In this document: positions 1-10,800 of the stretch, in pieces
Position numbering within the stretch: position 1 is the first letter of the stretch
Layout of the letters: every line of letters starts with the position of its first letter
Assembly: GCA_030867875.1 (NCBI GenBank)
Contig: JAOWCC010001589.1
Coordinates: 138,667,745-138,731,744 of the forward strand
DNA from: Actinernus sp. WN-2022
Lineage: Eukaryota > Cnidaria > Anthozoa > Actiniaria > Actinernidae
Length of the DNA: 64,000 nt
Direction of reading: 5' to 3'
The notes under the pieces: model-generated
Told to the model about the DNA's origin: nothing
Databases searched by the model: none
Seen by the model: only the letters and a program-made list of their open reading frames with translations
Made by a program: the position numbers and the translations under genes

Positions 1-741
1 TGAGTTGATGTTAGGCGTGTCACTGGCAATGTTATCTATGTTAACATTAGTGTTGCGGTGAAAGGCAGAAACGGAAACGTGATTAGAGCCATTACGCAAG
101 CAAGAAGATTTAGAAGCACGTCGGTTAGCAAGAACATTATCAAGCGATGAGGTCATGGAATTAAGCCTAGATTGGTAAAATAAAAAACCTTCTGGTGTAC
201 AAGATTTCTGAAGCAAATCAATATAAATATTCAGTTCAGAGTTTAAATAACGAATAGTGTTCTTACATTCTTTGATGAGCAGTCTGAGATAACGGCGGGC
301 GGCAAAATGCGAAATGAATCTCCAGCGACGACGAAAAGTCTCATTTTGAGTGTTTATAGGTGGTATGCTTGTAAATAGCGATTTAGGGATAATGGAATGT
401 TCTTGGTAATGCTTGATGTTCAGGAGGTGATGTTGATAGCGGGTAAGTTTAAGTTGAATACGTTTGGTCTTGTTGAAAAGGCTGGAGAATCTGTATGTAG
501 TAGGATCGTTAAGGTTGGCAGCAACGTGTGCAGAAGCCAAATTAGTAGAGGTTGAAGAAGGACCAGGGTTGGGTTCAATATCCATGCAGATAGTTAAAGC
601 AACAGCAACAGCAAATAACATGAAAATAGGAGCATATTTGAGTGGTCTGGAAGTCTTGCACGATAAACTTGATCGCTTTGATCGTGAAGTGGAAAGAAAA
701 GTCCCAATGTAAAATCTCCAAGAGACGATGTCGATGCCCAT
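1..741 (-). CDS. Penelope-like element ORF, N-terminal part, with 2A-like motif
   Basis: An open frame of 247 codons runs on the minus strand from an ATG at 741-739 to the window edge, so it is incomplete at its C-terminus. A basic, serine-rich leader is followed by a hydrophobic stretch (around residues 36-52) that runs straight into DIEPNPGP (582-559). This fits the 2A/2A-like consensus D(V/I)ExNPGP, at which ribosomes skip a peptide bond. The rest is basic and helix-prone, with no domain I can name. I assign it to a Penelope-like retroelement because a hammerhead-like ribozyme lies just upstream and a GIY-YIG fragment lies further upstream in the same orientation across an inserted transposon. 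It could instead be an ORF of another retroelement. An in-frame open stretch continues upstream of 741, so the start is uncertain. Confidence 0.55.
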   Translation of the reverse strand, partial: MGIDIVSWRFYIGTFLSTSRSKRSSLSCKTSRPLKYAPIFMLFAVAVALTICMDIEPNPGPSSTSTNLASAHVAANLNDPTTYRFSSLFNKTKRIQLKLTRYQHHLLNIKHYQEHSIIPKSLFTSIPPINTQNETFRRRWRFISHFAARRYLRLLIKECKNTIRYLNSELNIYIDLLQKSCTPEGFLFYQSRLNSMTSSLDNVLANRRASKSSCLRNGSNHVSVSAFHRNTNVNIDNIASDTPNINS

Positions 742-933
742 AGCAGATAATGTCGGATCTGTAAAGATCTGTGGTCGAAATGCAATCCAATGTAAAAGTT
801 TATAAATGAGCGACCACGAACAACACTCCACTGGTATACGTCGGATCAAACAATGATCTAAATGGTTCGCAGATTAAGAAATAAGTAGAATGAAGAATAA
901 CCAATACGACGTAGAATTATACGGATTTAATGT
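742..933 (-). other. leader between hammerhead-like motif and 2A ORF
   Basis: This non-repetitive stretch links the ribozyme to the first ATG of the 2A ORF. The frame of that ORF stays open through the half of it nearest the ATG. I see no other feature in it. Confidence 0.3.
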
Positions 934-976
934 AGCACAATATTTCGACTAGCCATACTAGTCTTCATCAGGTGCT
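934..976 (-). ncRNA. hammerhead-like self-cleaving ribozyme of Penelope-like element
   Basis: On the minus strand, CTGATGA (971-965) is followed by a perfect 6-bp stem GACTAG/CTAGTC with a short loop, then GAAA (946-943), then TATT, then GTGCT (938-934). GTGCT pairs with AGCAC (976-972) just before CTGATGA. This gives the hammerhead core, helix II and helix I, with helix III reduced to a tiny loop. Such small variants are known from Penelope-like elements, where they are reported to cleave as dimers. Odd point: one extra A lies between the core and helix II. Cleavage is predicted between TATT and GTGCT. Activity is inferred, not shown. Confidence 0.55.
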
Positions 977-994
977 TAGGAGCTTTTACAATGT

Positions 995-1003
995 GACTTG
1001 ACA
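995..1003. repeat. target-site duplication, left copy
   Basis: GACTTGACA directly precedes the left inverted repeat and is repeated at 5195-5203 directly after the right one. Confidence 0.85.
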
Positions 1004-1036
1004 GGCTTACTGTATTTTGCGAAACGAAACGAAACG

Positions 1037-1413
1037 AAACGAAGTTGTATTTTGCGAAGTTGTATTTTGCGAAGTTGTATTTTGCGAAGTTGTAATTTGC
1101 GAAGTTGTAATTTGCGAAGTTGTATTTTGCGAAGTTGTATTTTGCGAAGTTGTATTTTGCGAAGTTGTATTTTGCGAAGTTGTATTTTGCGAAGTTGTAT
1201 TTTGCGAAGTTGTAATTTGCGAAGTTGTAATTTGCGAAGTTGTATTTTGCGAAGTTGTAATTTGCGAAGTTGTATTTTGCGAAGTTGTATTTTGCGAAGT
1301 TGTATTTTGCGAAGTTGTATTTTGCGAAGTTGTATTTTGCGAAGTTGTATTTTGCGAAGTTGTAATTTGCGAAGTTGTATTTTGCGAAGTTGTAATTTGC
1401 GAAGTTGTATTTT
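1037..1413. repeat. 15-bp minisatellite in left arm
   Basis: About 25 tandem units of GAAGTTGTATTTTGC occur here, some with an AATTTGC variant. The unit is a multiple of three, which alone explains the long low-complexity open frames on both strands. It is the inverted counterpart of 4860-5160. Confidence 0.95.
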
Positions 1414-2630
1414 CTACAAGAGAGCATGAAATAAATCAAAATGCTTTAGAGAGAGTACGATCGACATTTGGAGCTCGCGTGAAAAGCTGAACCGACCGAA
1501 TCGATCAGAGAGAACCTTATCAGGGTTAGAGTACATACCGGCAAATTAGCCAATTATCACGATTTTTGTCCGTTTCTCACGTTATCTCACGATTTTCAGT
1601 AAGGGACCTGACGTTTTCATTAATTATTGTTCTTATGTAGTCTACCAAAGAGCATGAAATAAATCAAAATGATTTAGACATGTTGAGAGAGAGTACGGTC
1701 GACAGTTCTAGTTGGAATTGAGCATGAGCTCGCGTTTGAACCGATAATCGACCTCACATGATATCGATCCGACGACCGGCAAATCTTATCAGGGTTAGAG
1801 TACTAGCGCGCGGCAGATCCGCCTACTATCGATATCACGATTCCGTGTGTCTCACGATTTTTGTCTGTTTTAAATAACGTAAGATGTGATTTCAATCCAA
1901 AGGAGAAATAATTAATCCCTTACAGGTATTGACCTCTCGACATTATTTCTTCTTACAAAAGTACGAAAGCCGCTCTTGGAAACCATTATTGCACAACCTC
2001 ACAACCTTGCCTCGATTGCAGGTTTTGTTTCCCTAGCATATCTCAAAGTCGGCATGATAAAAACAAAGCAATGGTCAGCTTAAGCTTCGTTGACTTTAAT
2101 ATATCTTTAAATCTCAGCTATCTGTCATCGAAATCATTATGGCCTATCAAACCAAAATGTAGTACTAGAAAAGCCACGTGCAACTGAGAAACATGCATCA
2201 CGATATCAATTTCCAAAGTGTTTTTCATAGCAGTTTATACTTGTCTACCCTTTCGGAAAATTTCGTTTGAAGTGTTGGCAATATCCACTAAATTGTAAAC
2301 ATACCATTGAGCAAGTATAATCATTTATTGTGTTGAGCCGGGACCGGGAGTTCGAGTGGGACAAGTGGAATTGTTGTACCGTACCTATGATCGACCACCA
2401 TACGTGACAGCTAGTTGGCGCCGATAGATTAAATATCCGATAGATTGCATTCCAATTAATCAATCAAGTAGTGCTGTTAGTAATATATATGACAGTTTTG
2501 TGGCAAAAAAGTTTTTTTTTCTGTACTTGGCCGGTCAGATCGCCTTTTATACCTTTCGAGACCAGTTTCTAAATTCAAGGTGCCGGTTTATCGGAATCTA
2601 AATTATGATAGGATTGAAGGAGTTGCAGTA

Positions 2631-3631
2631 GAACGCAACGTGAATAAATAATAAGTTAACAAAAGTGCCCAGTACACACGCTTTTTTTCCAAGGTCGAAA
2701 TCATTAGGACCATACTAACTTCTATGACGCCGGCCGGCGTTTCGACAAGTTTTTATCATGATAATCTGCACGTGATGTTTCAAATTCCTCCCCGATAAGT
2801 AATTATCAGTTGATAATGATTTCGATGACATATAGATTCGATAATATTGTAAACGTCACCTGGGACCATCTTTATTTAATACGGCCGGTTGCTAGTTTGT
2901 TCATTACCGTAGAGCGTATTAGTAAACGTTTTTTTTATATACGAGGCCTATATGTCGGTTGGGATTCTACCAAACAAAGCCGCCGAGATAATAATTTCCC
3001 TTTGAAGCGAGCTGTCATTCGTTCACTGTTCTCTCTTGAACTGGTTCTCTGCTACTGCCAGCAACGAGATTATTGCATGCTAGCAGATCTCTCTCTCTCC
3101 CTCTCTGCAGGTAAAAATAAAACCGAGAGAAACCTCACGCTTTCATAATTATTAATAATTTTACCCTTAATTATTTTTGTATAGCACTGCATGATAGCAG
3201 GGTAGCGACGGGTGAGCGGTAAATACTGATAGTGCATCCATGTTCAAATCAAAATTATCATGTCACCGCCAGGCGCGAAAAGGGTCAAAGTCCCGGATAT
3301 AAACAATAACAAAGCACGCGAAGCACTGTGGGTGAGATGGCCCATTTAATTACATGTACGGATTTCTATAATTATATGTATGAATTTCTGTACATGTATG
3401 TATGGCATTCTATAATTACATGTATGAATTTCTGAAGTACATGTATGGATTTTCTATACATGTATGGATTTTCTATACATGTTCAATTTTTTGATACATG
3501 TATATTTTTTTGATACATGTATGGAATTTTTACATGTAAGGATTTTTGTACGTGTATGGATTTTAATACATGTATACATATCTGGTATAGGTGTATGAAA
3601 ATTTAATTTTGAAACGTTTGGCGCCTGATAA
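2631..3631. other. unique core of the foldback element
   Basis: This non-inverted core carries no transposase-like frame. From about 3340 to 3600 it is a degenerate tract built around TACATGTATGGATTT-like words. Nothing else is recognisable. Confidence 0.6.
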
Positions 3632-4859
3632 TACTGCAACTCCTTGAATCCTATCATAATTTAGATTCCGATAAACCGGCACTTTGAATTTAGAAACTGG
3701 TCTCGAAAGGTATAAAAGGCGATATGACCGGCCAAGTACAGAAAACTGTCATATATATTACTAACAGCACTACTTGATTGATTAATTGGAATGCAATCTA
3801 TCGGATATTTAATCTATCGGCGCCAACTAGCTGTCACGTATGGTGGTCGATCATAGGTACGGTACAACAATTCCACTACTTGTCCCACTCGAACTCCCGG
3901 TCCCGGCTCAACACAATAAATGATTATACTTGCTCAATGGTATGTTTACAATTTAGTGGATATTGCCAACACTTCAAACGAAATTTTCCGAAAGGGTAGA
4001 CAAGTATAAACTGCTATGAAAAACACTTTGGAAATTGATATCGTGATGCATGTTTCTCAGTTGCACGTGGCTTTTCTAGGACTACATTTTGGTTTGATAG
4101 GCCATAATGATTTCGATGACAGATAGCTGAGATTTAAAGATGTATTAAAGTCAACGAAGCTGACCATTGCTTTGTTTTTATCATGCCGACTTTGAGATAT
4201 GCTAGGGAAACAAAACCTGCAATCGAGGCAAGGTTGTGAGGTTGTGCAATAATGGTTTCCAAGAGCGGCTTTCGTACTTTTGTAAGAAGAAATAATGTCG
4301 AGAGGTCAATACCTGTAAGGGATTAATTATTTCTCCTTTGGATTGAAATCACATCTTACGTTATTTAAAACAGACAAAAATCGTGAGACTCACGGAATCG
4401 TGATATCGATAGTAGGCGGATCTGCCGCGCGCTAGTACTCTAACCCTGATAAGATCTGCCGGTCGTCGGATCGATATCATGTGAGGTCGATTATCGGTTC
4501 AAACGCGAGCTCACGGACCTCATGCTCAATTCCAACTAGAACTGTCGACCGTACTCTCTCTCAACATGTCTAAATCATTTTGATTTATTTCATGCTCTTT
4601 GGTAGACTACATAATAACAATAATTAATGAAAACGTCAGGTCCCTTACTGAAATCGTGAGATAACGTGAGAAACGGACAAAAATCGTGAGACTCACGACG
4701 GCATCGTGATAATTGGCTGATCTGCCGGTATGTACTCTAACCCTGATAAGTAATAAGGTTCTCTCTGATCGATTCGGTCGGTTCAGCTTTTCACACGAGC
4801 TGCAAATGTCGATCGTACTCTCTCTAAAGCATTTTGATTTATTTCATGCTCTCTTGTAC

Positions 4860-5160
4860 AAAATACAACTTCGCAAAATACAACTTCGCAAAATACAACT
4901 TCGCAAAATACAACTTCGCAAAATACAACTTCGCAAAATACAACTTCGCAAAATACAACTTCGCAAAATACAACTTCGCAAAATACAACTTCGCAAAATA
5001 CAACTTCGCAAAATACAACTTCGCAAAATACAACTTCGCAAAATACAACTTCGCAAAATACAACTTCGCAAAATACAACTTCGCAAAATACAACTTCGCA
5101 AAATACAACTTCGCAAAATACAACTTCGCAAAATACAACTTCGCAAAATACAACTTCGTT
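4860..5160. repeat. 15-bp minisatellite in right arm
   Basis: About 20 nearly identical tandem units of GCAAAATACAACTTC. It has fewer units than the left arm and lacks its variants, so the two arrays have been expanding or homogenising independently. Confidence 0.95.
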
Positions 5161-5194
5161 TCGTTTCGTTTCGTTTCGCAAAATACAGTAAGCC

Positions 5195-5203
5195 GACTTG
5201 ACA
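5195..5203. repeat. target-site duplication, right copy
   Basis: GACTTGACA directly follows the right terminus CAGTAAGCC and matches 995-1003. Confidence 0.85.
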
Positions 5204-5276
5204 ATATATAATGGTAAAACGGAAATGACGTAAAAAACATAATATGATAACGAAAGATAACTAACGGTGTGACTGA

Positions 5277-5550
5277 TTAGTAAGTCTCATCGCGTTTGTT
5301 AAGGCCATTAGGTTCAAGAGTGTTAGCACGTGTTATGAGATAAGCTTCTCTAGCTTTGCGAATAGCAAAGGAATTAAAAGGATATTAGATGCAGAGTGGT
5401 CAGGGTTAGATAGAAAATGTTCAGATGCAGTGGTGGGTTTGGATTTACTGGAAGGTTTGTCAACTGTCCTACGATGTTCGTTGAAGCGGTCTTTAAGTCT
5501 ACGTTTGGTTTCACCAATGTACTGTTTGTTACATTTAGTACATTACATTA
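5277..5550 (-). pseudogene. Penelope-like element GIY-YIG endonuclease fragment
   Basis: The minus-strand translation begins CNKQYIGETKRRLKDRFNEH, the familiar GIY-YIG endonuclease region carried C-terminally by Penelope-like retroelements. About 30 residues on, the frame breaks by one base near 5370. It then continues as an alternate-frame tail containing RKAREAYLI and ending ETY plus stop at 5279-5277. The 5' side is cut off at about 5550 by a LINE remnant, so the reverse transcriptase is missing. In minus-strand order it lies upstream of the ribozyme and 2A ORF, as expected for head-to-tail Penelope copies sharing a terminal repeat. It is non-functional as it stands. Confidence 0.75.
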
Positions 5551-5940
5551 AAAGCTCGATTATAATAAATAGTAATCAATAATGCTCATAGGGAAAAGCT
5601 CTCCTAAATAAATAAGTCTTAAGTTGTTTTTTGAAGGAAGGTAGAGATTTGTCAGAGTAATCTCTGAGGTCATCTGGAAGCGCAAGGAAGCGCCTTCCAT
5701 AATATGGGTGCCGCTACTGAGAAGGCTCTGTAACCGTAACCTTTAAGATTGAATTTAACCCTTTCGAGGAAGTTCTTAGAATTAGACCTTAAGTTACGAT
5801 TTGGTACGTAATGACGGATCAAGTCTATAAGATAGGCAGGAGCATTGTTTTTAAGGCATTTAAAAGTTAATACTATGACCTTATATTGATTAAGGGAATT
5901 GAAAGCTATACAAGGTACTCGAATCAGATCTAGTGAAGAA
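5551..5940 (-). pseudogene. CR1/L2-type LINE, C-terminal tail of reverse transcriptase ORF
   Basis: The minus-strand frame contains the block LTFKCLKNNAPAYLIDLI, then NLRSNSKNFL, then YGYRAFSVAAPILWKALP. These are hallmarks of the C-terminal tail that follows the reverse transcriptase in CR1/L2/Rex-like non-LTR retrotransposons. A short frame-disturbing insertion near 5690 separates WKALP from DDLRDYSDKSLPSFKKQL, which lies in another frame and runs to the normal end of the ORF. A TAATGTAATG-like tail at 5540-5560 marks the 3' junction with the GIY-YIG fragment. It is 5'-truncated and dead. Confidence 0.8.
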
Positions 5941-5944
5941 TCGG

Positions 5945-6001
5945 AACGGATGTGGCGGCCCGCGTCAGGAATCGAACTCAGAATCGCATGCTCGATGTGC
6001 C
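5945..6001 (-). repeat. tRNA-like (SINE-related) fragment
   Basis: On the minus strand GAGTTCGATTCC resembles a tRNA B box and is followed by a GC-rich acceptor-like end. The A-box side is weak and runs into the MITE that follows. It is probably a truncated tRNA-derived SINE head. Confidence 0.3.
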
Positions 6002-6157
6002 GTGCACTAACTTCACCCGGTAGCCATCTTGGATTCAAAGAGAGGCAACCTTTGCTCTCTCGTTCTGATATCCCGCACGAGTGCGAGGCTAACCTAGCAA
6101 AAACAAAGGATTGCCTCGCTTTGAATCCAAGATGGCCACCAGGTTAAAAAAGTGTAC
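6002..6157. mobile_element. palindromic MITE, copy 1
   Basis: Arms reading GCCATCTTGGATTCAAAG and CTTTGAATCCAAGATGGC are inverted around a short core. A second copy, with longer matching ends, lies at 27294-27460. No coding capacity. Confidence 0.75.
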
Positions 6158-7770
6158 TGCGCCACACGCACCTCAAACTAAAAATAAATAAATCATGATG
6201 ACGTACTTATGTATCTGTCAATTCTAAACCTACCCCCCGGGCATTTGTGAGGCATGTGACATTTTTGAATCCGAGCATTGCAAATGCCCCTCCTTGGAGG
6301 CAGCTAAGCTATGCAAATGCCCTGCCGTGGGGCTTTAGAGCGAGTGGAAAGCTCTTATATATAAACATTGATGTGAAGGATTCGCTATTTTAATTGTCTT
6401 TGACCAATTCGCCACTGCCAACTTTTCTTTAATTTGCAGGCAAATACCCCAACCCCGGGATAGAAACTCAGTCAAATGCCCCCCGTAATTGATAGAGACA
6501 TTACTGATATCTTCTCTTACTAAGCAGGGAGTATCTGCTAACGCACAGTGTAATGTAACGCTTACTCATGTGTCTACTTGTTTATTTTCTTTTTGTGTCA
6601 GGGTACTTGCCTCCCGCTTCGAATAGTTTGTTTAACTAACTGCGGGTTTGGCAAGTTGCGTGTTAATATACATAAAGAGGTTATTACACAGAAAATTGTG
6701 TAATACGGTTGGGTATTTTTACGAGTCAGTTTTATTTTTTCGAGCCCGAAAAAATAAATTGACGAGAACAAATTCCCAGCCGTATTGCACAACTTTCCGT
6801 GTAATAGATTGTTTATTATACGACATCTAACACGATTTTTTTTTTCGCTTACCTTACAGCTGTGTTTGAAGAAACTATCTTGAGAGTAGAAACTATATCA
6901 GCCTGTTAGGAAGCCAAATGTCGGGGGCGCTCGCGCTCTAAAAGCTGATTGGCTGTTACTCTAACAGCAACTCATTTTGATGGGCTCGCGCGCTTACAAA
7001 ACCGTTTAAGTGCCGAATACCTGTTCGTGACCCGTGTAATACGATCGCATATTTCACTCGCTTTATCCTGTATTTCCACTCGAAAACGCCAAGTCGTATA
7101 ATAAATAGAGGATATTACACAGTGGTGAGAACATATGAATGTTATCCTCGAGAGTCGAAAACATTTCACGAGTGAGCGCGCACAGCGAACGCCGAGTGAA
7201 ATGTTTTGGACTCGAGAGAATAAACTTCATATCTTCAAGCCACCGTGTAATTTTCTTTTTATTATATGGACAATTAAACTGCTCTAAGAACTCTTACCTA
7301 TTCATTTTACTTACTGTCAGTACAAACTTCTTCGTGATCTTTCTAAGCTGTTCTGGGGAGTTTCATCGGATTTTCGTGTTTCTTCGTTGCCGTCGAAAAA
7401 ATCTTTAGAGAGTTTTAGATCATATTTGGCTTTTCGTGCTCAGAATATTCATTGTCATGTAGCTCATTTAAGCTGTTGACATCTTCCTCTGTGATTTTCA
7501 CTAACCTGCCACCATCTTTGTAGTTCAAAAGGCGGCGAACGTGACGTCGTCGATATTTTTACTAGTGAGGATATGGAAAATACGCCACTCAGTACCCGGA
7601 TGTAGTTTCGTATGAGTTATATGAGTGGTTTATTTCTCAATAAAACACATATCGTCCATATAAAAAAGTGTAATATTAATATTAAAGTATTGATTGGTTG
7701 ATTAATTGAGCTGCTGGCTCTCAAAAACAAGGTTGTAGTTCATAACTTTGCAATTGTTTTCTGTTTTCTT
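6158..7770. other. repeat-rich stretch upstream of first ShKT exon; no gene seen
   Basis: It holds a GGCATTTG/CAAATGCC-rich element (about 6235-6490). There are also two palindromic MITE-like segments with ends of the GTGTAATACGG type (about 6660-6830 and 7010-7265). The second contains inverted ACATTTCACGAGTGAG and CGAGTGAAATGT words. A first exon for gene A was looked for here and not found. Confidence 0.5.
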
Positions 7771-7776
7771 GTTTAG

Positions 7777-7896
7777 TAGCGGCATGCACGCCTGGAAGTG
7801 ACTGCGCCATATTGGCGGCTGCTGGGGATTGTACGAATCCAAAATATAAAAAAGATATGCTACAATATTGCGCCAAGGAATGCGCAAATTGTCAAG
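7777..7896 (+). CDS. gene A exon: ShKT domain 1
   Basis: The exon encodes ACTPGSDCAILAAAGDC and then a half ending CAKECANCQ, which gives six cysteines in ShKT spacing. The acceptor is gtttag at 7776; the alternative AG at 7779 keeps the same frame. The donor is gtaatt after CAAG. Phase is 1 at both ends, so the exon can be added or lost without a frameshift. Confidence 0.85.
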
Positions 7897-10800
7897 GTAA
7901 TTACCACCAACGCTTTGCTGGGAAAGAAGTCTGCTTCTGTTTGGAAAAAATCTTTTCAACGACTTTATCCATTTTCCCAATTAGGTCCTGCTGCCCCAAA
8001 AGGATCACGTGAGTATTGTTCATTGATATTTTAAAACTTGAATATACAGGGATGTAGCTACGATATACAGATTGTATATACAGATTGTATATACAGATTG
8101 TATATCGTTCGTTAATTCAACATCATTTTGAATACTGTAGCTAGCACGGTATGGGATGACTTGTCCAGTGACTTATCTACCAAACTTCAACGACTACAGA
8201 ATAGAGGAGCCCTGATTATTACAATATCTTCCTTTGATACACCGTTTGCACCTATTCGTGAGGAACTTTGCTGGCAGCTAATGTTTTATTATTACCATGT
8301 GATTTTGTATTTTATTAACGATGTCTAAGATTGCATGTTGTGTGGAATGTTTCTTACGAAATCCATATTGTGAATGATATAAAATATCATGTTTTGTGAT
8401 AAAACTATAGTAAGTCTTTCATGCATATTTTTTTCAAATATTCTGTTGTATATTTATAACAAAGGTATTGGACGGTAAGCGCGGAACGAGTTATTAGGGT
8501 TAGTGGGTTCGAGCTCATTTATTCATCGTTTCATGTTGTGTACTTCGTTTTTTTCTGTGTTCATCGGGGACTCTCCGTTGGCTGTCCGAATAGTGTTCGA
8601 TTTTCCGAAGATATATTGACAGACTTTATGGCACGCGTCCAAGTTTGCGATTCATCGGAAAGACGCTTCGAAAGGATTTGGCCGTGTTGTAAAGGTAATT
8701 ATTATTCCGAAATGCCTTATAATTAATTTATCGCTACAACTATATTGTTAAAAAACAGACATTTGGTCGTATTTACGAGAGAAGCCCGGAAATTTATAAG
8801 CGCGTTTGGGTTAGCTAAGCAGAATTTAATGTCTTGAATGTACTGTGTTGGCAGTTTTGGGAACGTTTTGGATGCAACAGAGATAGAGATGGTAATGTAC
8901 ACTGAAATGTTTTCGCAATAAAGCTCCCCGAGTGTCATGGCGCGTTCATAATACATCCCTAGGCTTAGAGATAGAACGTGCTGTACTCTTTACTCGTCAG
9001 GGTGAATATAATATATAAGCTTAAAGTTCAGTTGAACGACGAGGAGATGTTAACTAACATCGATATCGCCCCTACTCACTGGGGAATGAAAGCCAAGATT
9101 TTGGAAAGTGAGGAAAGCAAAGCTAAACAAAGCCATACAATAGCCGAACAAAAGCTAATGGAAAAGCTTAGTAATATAAAGAATAACAATAATGTGATCA
9201 GTTCGAGAAATGATACGGTAAATATCACTGAAATGTCAAATAGTTTGAATTTGATGGTCGAACGCGAACAGCTGAGCACTGTATTGTTATCTAGTAAAGG
9301 CTTGAATACTGATCAATCTAGGAGTAGGCGGGCACAAATCAAGATTGTATGCAGTTAGAAATCGTGATAGAGAATCTTCAAGAATACCAGTGAGAAAAAT
9401 AATAAGACTGTTTAAAAAAAACATGCGTTTTCTTTGATCTTCCAGCCAGTTGGCCCCCGGGTCATGCACTGTCTATATTTGATAAAACATTTGCAAGTTT
9501 ATACATTTGGACAACAACAACAACGATTTATTTGTACCATGAAATAGTAAATTTACATAAGTGAGGATAAAAAAGAAAGAGAAATTCTGGAGATCTGGTA
9601 CTAGCTACCTGAAATAACGATATAGGGCTAGACTAGTCAGGCAGCTAATTATTTTACATTACAAGATTTATGATCAAAGCGAACAAGGGCACAAACAAAC
9701 AGGTAGTCGGACAAAAATTATAAAGATAAGATACACTAATTAATAAATGCTAATCTAATAATGTCAATTATAATACACTTAGACATAAAAAATTGAGTAA
9801 ATATATACTTAGGAGAGAGGATGAGAGAGAAAGGAGGTAGTGTCCTCTGCAGAGTTAGTATGTATTAACAATGTCACGGAGTTTAAGTTTCTTTTTGAAA
9901 GTTAATCTCTTAAGATATTTTGTATCGTTATTAATAGAGTTCCATATGCTTGCACCTTGACATCTAATATTAAATTTTCCATAGTTTGTTCTTACTGAGG
10001 GAAGAGAGTATGAGGACCTAGAAGCAAGTCTTGTATTGTATTTGTGTATTTTGTTGACTGGTATAAAAAAGTTTTTGAATGCCAGAGGCAGATTACCTGA
10101 TTTAAAGTCATACATAAATAATCCATTATGTAAAAATACAAGGTCAAGAAGTTTAATGATATTTAAGGTTTTCAAAAGGGGATTAGAGTGGTCTTTATAA
10201 TTGGAAAAGGTTCTGATTCTCATGGCTCTTTTTTGTAGTATAATAATTGGATTTAGAGTTGAGATGTATGAATTTCCCCAAGCAACAATTCCATAGATCA
10301 CAAATGGATAAATTAAAGAATAATGTAAGTTGATAAGAATGTTTAAATTGACAAAGTATCGAATTTTAGATAATATACCAATACTTCTTTTAATTTTCTT
10401 TGTTATGTAATTGACTTGAGATTTCCAGTTTAAATGCGAGTCATTATACCTAAATATGTTATGTTTTTTTCATTCTTTAGTGACTGTTTATCGATCGGCA
10501 TCAAGTTAACTATGCAAATTAACTTTTTTTGTGGTGGGTGAAAAATGACAAAATTAGATTTAGTGATATTTAGAGACAGTTTATTAACACACAGCCAATT
10601 GTAAACTTCTTGTAGTTCTTTATTAACAGTTAGTTCCAGTGTTGATAAATTCTTATTAGCATAAAATAGATTGGAATCATCAGCAAATAGATGAAAATCA
10701 AATACGTTAGAAGAGTTATTAAAATCATTGATATATAGGAGAAACAAGAGTGGTCCAAGGACCGATAGTTGTGGGACCCCACGGGAAATTTGTTTATAAT

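Larger units (their letters stand above)
1004..5194. mobile_element. non-autonomous foldback DNA transposon, MULE-like, 9-bp TSD
   Basis: The element is bounded by GGCTTACTG at the left and CAGTAAGCC at the right, with a perfect 9-bp direct duplication GACTTGACA at 995-1003 and 5195-5203. Inverted arms of about 1.6 kb (1004-2630 and 3632-5194) are nearly complementary throughout. Each arm begins with a 15-bp minisatellite. The core of about 1 kb has no transposase. Nine-base target duplications with long inverted repeats are typical of Mutator-like elements, so I call it MULE-like; Foldback-type naming would also fit. It split Penelope-like sequence between the GIY-YIG tail and the ribozyme. 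Confidence 0.8.

Noticed and set aside
464..712. 82-codon plus-strand ORF
   Set aside because: Antisense to the 247-codon 2A-containing frame, which is longer and carries a recognisable motif.
927..1490. Low-complexity ORFs over the 15-bp arrays on both strands (also 4713-5240)
   Set aside because: A 15-bp unit keeps any stop-free frame open indefinitely; translations are only repeated pentapeptides.
2810..3148. 112-codon ORF in the foldback element core as a transposase remnant
   Set aside because: No DDE-like or zinc-finger pattern; composition looks like chance.
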